Part shown: piece by piece, positions 58,233 to 64,000 of the stretch
Layout of the letters: every line of letters begins with the position of its first letter
Numbering within the stretch: the first letter of the stretch is position 1
Source of the DNA: an uncultured Eubacterium sp.
GTDB lineage: Bacteria > Bacillota > Clostridia > Lachnospirales > Lachnospiraceae
NCBI GenBank assembly: GCA_934316845.1
Contig: CAKRDZ010000005.1
Span: 39,012 to 103,011 of the forward strand
DNA: 64,000 nucleotides
Direction of reading: 5' to 3'
Made by a program: the position numbers and the translations under genes
The notes under the pieces: generated by a model
The model's database searches: none
Seen by the model: only the letters and a program-made list of their open reading frames with translations
What the model was told of the DNA's origin: nothing

Positions 58233-58628
58233 TCAATGGCAGCCGCTGCAGCCACCGCAGCCTCCACCACAGCCGCCGGGAAATTGTCCCTGCCCGCAAT
58301 TTGGCGTATTATCCGTCGCAAGCACGCCCTGCAGAAACTGCGCCACCGCAAGATCGGCTTCTCCGCTCACTCCCGGCACGACAAGGATTCCTTCTTCACT
58401 GAGTGCAAGCATCGCGCCCTCGCCGACACCGCCACAGATCAGCACTTTGACATCGCCTTTTGCCAAAAACGACGCCATCGCCTCATGTCCGTTGATCGCA
58501 GAGGTATTCAGTACCATAGCCCCTGTCAATCCGCTCTCGCCAAATTCATAAATCTTAAAAGCATCGGTGTGTCCAAAATGCGGAAACACTTCTCCCGTCT
58601 GCTCATCATACGTTACTGCTATTTTCAT
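58233..58628 (-). CDS. NifX/NifB-like (dinitrogenase cofactor-type) metal-binding protein
   Basis: 131 residues. MKIAVTYDEQTGEVFPHFGHT and ICGGVGEGAMLAL are typical of the Nif11/NifX-like cofactor-handling fold. The C-terminus is a Gly/Cys/His run (CGGGCGGCSGCH) likely to bind metal. No nif genes are near; in Clostridia such proteins occur as stand-alone Fe-S or metal handlers. Likely in an operon with the 58647 gene. Confidence 0.82.
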   Translation of the reverse strand: MKIAVTYDEQTGEVFPHFGHTDAFKIYEFGESGLTGAMVLNTSAINGHEAMASFLAKGDVKVLICGGVGEGAMLALSEEGILVVPGVSGEADLAVAQFLQGVLATDNTPNCGQGQFPGGCGGGCGGCSGCH

Positions 58629-58646
58629 TTTATGTTTCTCCTCTAT

Positions 58647-58871
58647 TTATTGTGATTTGATCCACTTTCCTGCATCATTTCGATATATCATGCTTCCTTC
58701 GTCAATCTCTTCCTGATAAAGATAACCATCCGCGATCTCGGTTTTCGTCCGCGTGCCATCCTGCACGCTCCGCAGAGTCACTTTCGCCATCGGCACTGCT
58801 CCGTCCGGTCTTCCTTCACAGCCAAAATCCGGCTCTTCGATCTCTATCACTTCATATTTATGTTTATGCAT
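58647..58871 (-). CDS. Small conserved-looking protein of unknown function
   Basis: 74 residues with a good AAAGGAG before the ATG. Acidic, with EVIEIEEPDFGCEGR and a YRNDAGKWIKSQ end; no domain recognised. It precedes the NifX-like gene by 18 bp and is probably co-transcribed. Confidence 0.6.
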   Translation of the reverse strand: MHKHKYEVIEIEEPDFGCEGRPDGAVPMAKVTLRSVQDGTRTKTEIADGYLYQEEIDEGSMIYRNDAGKWIKSQ

Positions 58872-58967
58872 AGCTCTCCTTTCGCCCGTTCATTCTACAC
58901 GTGTAGTGGCGCGTGCGGCGGTTCTGGCACTTTGTGTTGTTACAAGGCTGTCATACAAAAACAAAAA

Positions 58968-59038
58968 AGCAGGATACGGGAATCGAACCCGCCTATCCAG
59001 CTTGGGAAGCTGGCGCCCTACCGATAGACTAATCCTGC
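58968..59038 (-). tRNA. tRNA-Gly (anticodon CCC)
   Basis: 71 nt without encoded CCA. Acceptor stem GCAGGAT/ATCCTGC is perfect; the anticodon stem is CCAGC/GCTGG with loop TTCCCAA, giving anticodon CCC for GGG codons. The T arm is GCGGG-TTCGATT-CCCGT. A T-run follows the 3' end as a terminator. Upstream (59090-59150) are a TATAAT-like box and a small GCGGCATTTGCCG hairpin in the precursor. Confidence 0.92.
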
Positions 59039-59186
59039 CTAAACTCATCCGCTACCGCATGAATGCTCCACTACGCCTACGCAATCGAAAAAAGAGTCAT
59101 GGGTAATACGGCAAATGCCGCACTCGCTCTGAACGGATGAACTACTTTAATTATACCACCATTATTTTCAAAAATCCAGTCCCAAA

Positions 59187-59636
59187 TCAGCAGATCTCAT
59201 TGCTGTCAAGGATCACCGTAAATGGCCCGTCGTTCAGAAGTTCTACCTTCATATCCGCGCCGAATTCGCCCTGCTCAACGACCGGAATCTCCTTTTTGCA
59301 CTCCTCAATGATATACTCTACCAGTGGTTCTGCCATCGCCGGCGCGCCCGCTTTGGTAAATGACGGACGGTTTCCTTTCTTGCAGTCCGCATAAAGGGTA
59401 AACTGGGAGATAAGCAGAAGTTCTCCTCCCACATCTTTCAGACCGAGGTTGGTCCGCCCTTCGGAATCCTCGAAAATCCGCATATTGACAAGTTTTCTTA
59501 CGAGTTTATCCGCAATTTCCCTCGTATCATCTGCTCCGATTCCGATCAGAACCATAAAACCTTTTTCTATTTTCCCGCGCACCTCGCCATCGATCGTAAC
59601 CGACGCATGGCGCACTCTCTGTATTACAAAACGCAC
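59187..59636 (-). CDS. dtd: D-aminoacyl-tRNA deacylase
   Basis: 149 residues, GTG start at 59636 with GGAGAAAG upstream; this start gives the canonical RFVIQRV beginning. Signatures SQFTLYAD and NRPSFTKAGAP form the active site. It removes D-amino acids mis-charged on tRNA. It sits next to a tRNA gene and 37 bp after the macrodomain-Nudix gene. Confidence 0.94.
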   Translation of the reverse strand: MRFVIQRVRHASVTIDGEVRGKIEKGFMVLIGIGADDTREIADKLVRKLVNMRIFEDSEGRTNLGLKDVGGELLLISQFTLYADCKKGNRPSFTKAGAPAMAEPLVEYIIEECKKEIPVVEQGEFGADMKVELLNDGPFTVILDSNEIC

Positions 59637-59673
59637 TCGTCTTTCTCCTTCCAATTTTTGGTAATATTCCAAA

Positions 59674-60993
59674 TTAATAAAAATACAACTGGTGCTCTAC
59701 CAGCCTTTCTCCTTCGTAAACCAGGCGCAGCGAAAAGAACCGCTTTTCATCTTCCACAAGCAGTTTCAGAAAAATCGCATCGCCTTCCCAGGTCGGCAGT
59801 TCCAGCACCATCTCTTTATCCATCCAGGCAAGATCGCCCTCCGCACACTCTTTCAATTCTCCTTCGAATCCATCCGCCGTAAAAAGGCTCATCAACTCCG
59901 GCTCCATCCGGTCACACACAAACGTGATCAAGCCACGGAACCGGTACTTTGTCAATGTCAGCCCCGTCTCTTCCTTTACTTCGCGCAGCAGGCAGTCCTC
60001 CGGCCCTTCTGTCCCCTCTGCATGTCCACCGACACCGATCCATTTATTTTTATTGATGTCCTTCTTCTTTTTCGTCCGGTGAAGCATCAGATATTTTCCA
60101 TCTTTTTCGATGTAACAGAGCGTGGTAAGTTTCATTCCCTGTGCCTGCTTCCCGCCAAAATTACGGTTAAATTCGTTAAAATTATACATCTCATAAGAGC
60201 GGCACAACACAGCAAAATGTATCTTTCTAAAATAATTTTCTGCCCTTTTTCCTGCAATGTCCAGCTCCGTAACTGCCTTATAAAACAAGTCTGAGACAAG
60301 CCGTGCATCATTTCCAAATGCCCCACAGCCAAATGCTCCAAGCACCAGATTTTCATATCCGGCATACGCCGCTGCCAAAAGTATCCCTTCGATGCGGTGA
60401 TACAAAAGTTCCTCGTAGTCTTTTGCACTAAGTGAAACACCGCCGTGTGAGATCATCGGTGCCGCACACGTCAGAACCGACACAACCGTACTCTCCGGCA
60501 GAAGCCGTCCCCGCTCATCTTTGATAATTTCCACCTGTGGGGTAATCATCAGCGCATCCGTCGCCATGTAACTCTGTTTTTCCCTATTATAAATATAATA
60601 CGGCGCCGCCCCTTCGGATTCCAGCGAACACAGCAGCGAGCTCTTGCGGCAGAGATCTTCTTCCTGCGCCCTCGCCCCCTTCCGCACACCACCTCCCGGA
60701 TGTACCGGATTGGCAAGATTTAACACAAGCACTTTCTGCTCATGCATCTCTCGCGCCACCGAAAATGAATCTTTATTTACACACTTAAATTCGATTTTCC
60801 GTGCTTCATGAAAATGGCTCATTTTGTCCGGTGATACGCGGAATTTTTCCATTTCTTCCGGCAGAAATACCCGGATTTTCTCCCGTTCTTCCTTCGATAG
60901 TTTTACCGGAATCTGCTTGTCGCCGATCTCATAAAACCCCCGCTCAAAGATCCCCAATGTATCCAATAACATCTCAATATTCTCTATTCTCAT
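59674..60993 (-). CDS. Fusion of a PARG-like macrodomain and a Nudix hydrolase
   Basis: 439 residues from the ATG at 60993 (AAAGGGGAG upstream). Residues about 1-270 are a TIGR02452/DUF2263-type poly(ADP-ribose) glycohydrolase-like domain with GGG (100-102) and Gln110-Glu111-Glu112 in RAQEEDLCR, the catalytic signature. Residues about 285-439 are a Nudix hydrolase with GGHAEGTEGPEDCLLREV and KEETGL. The first part could release ADP-ribose and the second could cleave it or an oxidised nucleotide. The pairing in one chain is the notable point; substrates are inference. Confidence 0.85.
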   Translation of the reverse strand: MRIENIEMLLDTLGIFERGFYEIGDKQIPVKLSKEEREKIRVFLPEEMEKFRVSPDKMSHFHEARKIEFKCVNKDSFSVAREMHEQKVLVLNLANPVHPGGGVRKGARAQEEDLCRKSSLLCSLESEGAAPYYIYNREKQSYMATDALMITPQVEIIKDERGRLLPESTVVSVLTCAAPMISHGGVSLSAKDYEELLYHRIEGILLAAAYAGYENLVLGAFGCGAFGNDARLVSDLFYKAVTELDIAGKRAENYFRKIHFAVLCRSYEMYNFNEFNRNFGGKQAQGMKLTTLCYIEKDGKYLMLHRTKKKKDINKNKWIGVGGHAEGTEGPEDCLLREVKEETGLTLTKYRFRGLITFVCDRMEPELMSLFTADGFEGELKECAEGDLAWMDKEMVLELPTWEGDAIFLKLLVEDEKRFFSLRLVYEGERLVEHQLYFY

Positions 60994-61062
60994 CGTCCGC
61001 TCCCCTTTCCTCATGCAGATACTTCTATTATAATCGAAATCCCCGCATTTTCAATACCATTC

Positions 61063-61812
61063 TCACTCTTTTTCGCGGATCATTTTAAACATCTGCACAC
61101 GGTTGCGGATGCCGAGTTTGCGATAAATATTCAGCACATGTTTTTTCAGGGTATTGACGCTGATTACCAGTTTTTGGCAAATTTCATCGTTTGACAGCCC
61201 GGCAAGCAGCAGACGCAGTATCGTCTCCTCCCTCTTCGTAAGCGCGTATTCCTGCACAGCCGCCGTGATCGTCATCTTGCCGCCGTCTTCTCCCTGCTCC
61301 CGGCGGGATCGCTCCAGACGGTATGCCATATGATCTTTCAGCATATCCACGATCGTAATATCATCATAGACAAAATCATCTTTTCCTATCGTCCGGTACA
61401 ATGTGATCATCCCCAGGAAATGCCCCTCTTTGCAGACAACCATCTGTAGAGAATACTGCCAGTTATTGATCCGATATACATCTTTATACAATCCGGTCTG
61501 CCGCCACTCGTCCTGCGGTATCATATCCGAGAGCCGGTACACCAGACTTTTCCCACCCTCGATCACCCGCCGGCAGTACTCGTACTGCTCATAATAAACC
61601 GTCTCCGGCACGTCACAATTGTATGTCACCGGCTGTACCATTTCTTCGTCTTCTGAGTGTCCGGCAAGATAAAAATCGGCACTGTCAAAATCAATCACAA
61701 GGTGGAGCTGCTCCAAAAACTCCCGGCGCATCTCATCCAGATCTTCCATCGTATAAATTTTATAAATGATGCTGTTTAATAACATCCAATCACAGGTTTC
61801 CAAATTTTTCAT
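61063..61812 (-). CDS. LuxR-family transcriptional regulator with GAF-like sensor part
   Basis: 249 residues from the ATG at 61812 (GGAGC upstream). The N-terminal 170 residues resemble a small-ligand or GAF-type domain with Tyr-rich strands. The C-terminal helix-turn-helix is LTKREETILRLLLAGLSNDE followed by LVISVNTLKKHVLNIYRK. Signal and targets are unknown. Its leader begins with a terminator-like hairpin. Confidence 0.85.
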   Translation of the reverse strand: MKNLETCDWMLLNSIIYKIYTMEDLDEMRREFLEQLHLVIDFDSADFYLAGHSEDEEMVQPVTYNCDVPETVYYEQYEYCRRVIEGGKSLVYRLSDMIPQDEWRQTGLYKDVYRINNWQYSLQMVVCKEGHFLGMITLYRTIGKDDFVYDDITIVDMLKDHMAYRLERSRREQGEDGGKMTITAAVQEYALTKREETILRLLLAGLSNDEICQKLVISVNTLKKHVLNIYRKLGIRNRVQMFKMIREKE

Positions 61813-62124
61813 AAGCACGCTCCGTTTCTGAAGTTATGTTTTCGTACTTCTATCATGCGAACCAATCTGTCTCCATATACCACAAAAGGGCCAATGCATC
61901 CTGTGCATCGGCCCTTCCCGTATACCTATATTATACCCAAATTTGCGTAAATGTCAAGATATACGCGGCTGCTTTGTTGTTTAATTTCCATTTTTTGATT
62001 TTTTTGTCAGTTGTCCGCTAATTTTTTTTGTGCATTTTTGTGACCAAAAAATCAACTACAACCCAAGATTTTATTTTCTTTTCTCAAACACTCTAACACA
62101 ATATGGTTCTTCCTGCAGTACATA
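61813..62124 (-). other. LuxR-gene promoter and leader region
   Basis: 312 bp without a gene. Promoter TTGACA (61952-61957), 16 bp, TATAAT (61930-61935) on the minus strand. The transcript begins with a hairpin (61886-61916; GGGCC-ATGCA type arms) followed by TTTTG, similar in position to the ABC operon attenuator at 29021. The rest, 61960-62124, is T-rich with no recognisable signal. Confidence 0.55.
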
Positions 62125-62232
62125 CTAGAATACTTCCGGATTTTGGTATTGACAGATCTTGTCATCGATTTGTACCGTAAGCCCCATTTCTTTAGTTCTT
62201 TTGAGTTCGTCCCAAAGCCATGAAGTCCGCAT
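62125..62232 (-). CDS. Possible 35-residue small protein
   Basis: Short ORF with a strong AAGGAGGGG seven bases before the ATG. Sequence starts MRTSWLWDELKRTKEMG and is mostly polar; no membrane helix or family. A promoter (62483-62512) reads toward it through a long leader. It may be a regulatory or toxin-like small protein, or a chance ORF. Confidence 0.4.
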   Translation of the reverse strand: MRTSWLWDELKRTKEMGLTVQIDDKICQYQNPEVF

Positions 62233-62666
62233 CTTAAACCCCTCCTTGCTGTATGGTAAAGGAAGTGTACTCCGCAATGTAAAAACCCCGTCTACGGCAA
62301 GTTTTATATAGATAAGAGACATTGGTTATCTTTCATGCTTATAACATTCATTGGAAATTTTTGGCGAATAGTGCCAAAGAAGCTGCTTAGACTACAACTG
62401 GGAAAGACGCTTGGCTTCTCCTGACCCCGGTAAATAAATTCCTCCTTTCTATCTGTAACATATATCCCTTGTCTATGTATTTATTATATCTTGTCGAATT
62501 ATGGAGAAACAAGTGTTGTATGTACGCAAAAATAGTCATTCATACGTTAAGAAAATGGTTCGATGCTATTTTTACATATTTTTTTCATACTAGCGGTTGA
62601 CTTTATTTGTTCAATAACTTATACTTTTCATACACCATCAAATTAATTCGGAAAGGATGTGGGATT
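62233..62666. other. Region between the small ORF and mecA: promoters and a structured leader
   Basis: 434 bp. On the minus strand a promoter (TTGTTT 62507-62512, 18 bp, TATAAT 62483-62488) is followed by AAAGGAGGAATTT at about 62440-62455, then by sequence with several possible pairings (AGAAGC/GCTTCT, TTGGC/GCCAA, GGAATTT/AAATTTCC), without a start codon at the right distance. On the plus strand the mecA promoter is at 62597-62625. Confidence 0.45.
62597..62625 (+). promoter_or_regulatory. mecA promoter
   Basis: TTGACT (62597-62602), 17 bp, TATACT (62620-62625). Confidence 0.7.
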
Positions 62667-63533
62667 ATGCGAATTGAACGTATTAGCGACAATCAGATCC
62701 GTTGCACATTAAATAAACGCGACTTAGCTGAACGACATTTAAAGATCAGTGAGCTGGCTTATGGCTCAGACAAGGCAAAAAAACTTTTTCGAGACATGAT
62801 GGAACAGGCAAATATGGATTATGGATTTGAAGCAGAGGACATCCCTCTTATGATAGAAGCAATTCCGACTTCAAGAGATTCCATCGTTTTGATCATTACC
62901 AAAGTGGATAACCCGGATGAACTGGAACAGCGGTTTGCTCCGTTTCAAAATCTTTCTTCCGACGACGCATTTGACGATGAGGAAGATTTCTACGACTTGG
63001 ATGAAGAAGATTATGAGGACGAAGATGATGAGGACGAAGATGATGAGGACGCTCTTTCTTATGACGAAGAAGACGAAGAGTTTGACAACAACCTGTTTCA
63101 ATCTTTTGAACAGCTTCATGACATCCTCGAAGGGGAAGCTGCGAAAAAAGAAGATACTGAAAATAACAAAGATAAATCCGACTTTGTTCCGTTGCACGAG
63201 ATGTTGAAAAAGGACAAAAAAGAACAGCCGGCAAAGAAAAAATTTAAGGACTGCGCCTTTTCTTTTCCAGCATTTTCCATTATGGCCGATGCCTCCCGTG
63301 CGGTGCACCCGCTGTATCACGGCAAGAGCAGTGTCTGGAAAGACGAGGAAAATAAAACATATTACCTTACGTTATCCAAACCGGAAAATTCATCCAGCAT
63401 GATTCACGTCTGCTCGATGCTCAACGAATTTGGTAAGAAAGAATTTTATAACCCGGCACGCAAAGAATATTTTAAAGAGCATTTTACTCTTTTAATTTCC
63501 TCAAATGCCGTTGAAAAACTTTCCAAAATATAA
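62667..63533 (+). CDS. mecA: MecA-like adaptor protein
   Basis: 288 residues from the ATG at 62667 (GGAAAGGATG upstream); the upstream ATG at 62607 lies within the promoter. The N-terminal domain MRIERISDNQIRCTLNKRDL and the C-terminal domain (FPAFSIMADASRAVHPLYHG to the end) are those of MecA, which brings substrates to the ClpC-ClpP protease. Between them is an unusually long acidic linker (about residues 115-150, almost all Asp and Glu). GAY/GAR codon repeats make this part repetitive in DNA. Confidence 0.9.
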   Translation: MRIERISDNQIRCTLNKRDLAERHLKISELAYGSDKAKKLFRDMMEQANMDYGFEAEDIPLMIEAIPTSRDSIVLIITKVDNPDELEQRFAPFQNLSSDDAFDDEEDFYDLDEEDYEDEDDEDEDDEDALSYDEEDEEFDNNLFQSFEQLHDILEGEAAKKEDTENNKDKSDFVPLHEMLKKDKKEQPAKKKFKDCAFSFPAFSIMADASRAVHPLYHGKSSVWKDEENKTYYLTLSKPENSSSMIHVCSMLNEFGKKEFYNPARKEYFKEHFTLLISSNAVEKLSKI

Positions 63534-63535
63534 TT

Positions 63536-63582
63536 ACAAAAAAAGAAGAAGCACATAGACAACATGCGTTTCTTCTTTTTAT
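63536..63582. terminator. Terminator between convergent mecA and the DUF1858 gene
   Basis: AAAAGAAGAAGC and GCGTTTCTTCTTTTT arms form a stem bordered by A- and T-runs, usable in both directions. Confidence 0.7.
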
Positions 63583-63604
63583 ATTTTTCACTTTTTGATT
63601 TGAT

Positions 63605-63814
63605 CTAAGCATTTGCCTTATTTGCCAAATACTCATTTATTTTTGTAACCAGCTCATCACAGTCCATACCATGAACCATAGCGGCCTCTTCCAGACTTTC
63701 ACCCTGTGAAGCCGGACAACCTACACAATGCATGCCTGATGCCATAAGAATTGCTGCAATTGTCTGATCTTTTTTCAAGATTTCACCAATCAACATATCC
63801 TTTGTCACTTCCAT
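63605..63814 (-). CDS. DUF1858 hybrid-cluster-associated redox disulfide protein
   Basis: 69 residues. The CxxC motif is in GMHCVGCPASQGESLEEA, the signature of the DUF1858/TIGR03980 family, which occurs fused to or near hybrid-cluster and ferritin-like proteins. It probably acts as a small thiol-redox or metal-binding protein. GGAGG precedes the ATG; promoter at 63848-63876. Confidence 0.9.
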   Translation of the reverse strand: MEVTKDMLIGEILKKDQTIAAILMASGMHCVGCPASQGESLEEAAMVHGMDCDELVTKINEYLANKANA

Positions 63815-63847
63815 CGCTGCATCCTCCTTTCAAACAATGTCATTAAA

Positions 63848-63876
63848 ATTATAGGCAACCTTTGTCCAAATGTCAA
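63848..63876 (-). promoter_or_regulatory. Promoter of the DUF1858 gene
   Basis: TTGACA (63871-63876), 17 bp, TATAAT (63848-63853), a consensus vegetative promoter. I see no further feature in 63877-64000. Confidence 0.8.
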
Positions 63877-64000
63877 GCAGCTAACGAAATTTACTCATAT
63901 TTTATGAAAAGATATTGAAAATTTTGCTAACTTGAAATTTTAAATTCCAGTGCAGAAGTAAATTCTACCACACCTTTAAATTTATCGATTTTATGCGATT

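Noticed and set aside
62980..63060. Tandem repeat of GATGAGGAC-type units
   Set aside because: It is codon repetition in the Asp/Glu-rich linker of MecA, not a separate element.

Overview
The window looks like a chromosome segment of a Gram-positive gut-type anaerobe of the Clostridia, most likely Lachnospiraceae. The evidence is the gene content (agr-type peptide signalling, BspA-like leucine-rich surface proteins, MecA, Rrf2, an AprAB-type sulfate assimilation cluster), strong AGGAGG ribosome binding sites and TTGACA/TATAAT promoters. I cannot name a species. I see no rRNA, CRISPR array, prophage or transposase gene. One tRNA (Gly, anticodon CCC) is present.

Layout. 1-376 is the start of an L-lactate dehydrogenase gene that runs off the window. 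517-15183 is an AT-rich accessory region, all on the minus strand: surface proteins (Ig-like, DUF285, LRR, GLUG), a subtilisin fused to a phospholipase C-like domain, a PaaK-like adenylating enzyme, an acyl carrier protein, a BtrH/C39-like protein and a full agr quorum-sensing set (agrB, a short agrD, agrC, agrA). Decayed second copies of pieces of this module lie at 1821-2467 and 5305-5372. 15414-16863 is an ECF sigma factor and its zinc-finger anti-sigma factor. 16864-17526 is a GC-rich mosaic repeat array. 17527-19758 holds a short hybrid-cluster-like protein, a ferredoxin and a divergent Crp/Fnr regulator. 19804-28995 is a nine-gene operon: amino-acid ABC transporter, acetyltransferase, dehydrogenase, amidohydrolase, class III aminotransferase-like enzyme, APH-type kinase and class I aminotransferase. 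Divergent from it are a GntR regulator and an AEC permease. 31003-32210 has small membrane proteins and a 192-bp element bounded by inverted repeats. 32222-34018 is a DUF4143-type AAA ATPase.

34105-55470 is a compact minus-strand sulfur supra-operon of 23 genes. It encodes sulfate uptake (SBP, CysT, CysW, CysA), activation (CysDN), APS reduction (AprAB) and siroheme-dependent sulfite reductase. Sulfide incorporation follows by two routes: CysK, and a ThiS-like carrier system with ThiF-, JAMM-, TusA-, thioredoxin- and MetY-like partners. Siroheme precursors are made from glutamyl-tRNA by HemA, Met8-HemC, CobA-HemD, HemB and HemL, followed by thioredoxin reductase and a CymR-like Rrf2 regulator. 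A possible CymR-type site overlaps the promoter in front of cysK.

55713-63814 is more ordinary: a transglutaminase/LRR surface protein, a NifX-like protein, tRNA-Gly, D-aminoacyl-tRNA deacylase, a macrodomain-Nudix fusion, a LuxR-type regulator, a 35-residue ORF, MecA and a DUF1858 redox protein.

The most unusual points are the agr-linked carrier-protein/ligase/acyltransferase-like operon with its secreted subtilisin-phospholipase fusion, the thiocarboxylate-type sulfur carrier inside a complete sulfate operon, the possible kinase/phospho-lyase amino-acid pathway, the 192-bp structured inverted-repeat element and the 16.9-17.5 kb repeat array. Sequence similarities were judged by eye, without alignment tools.
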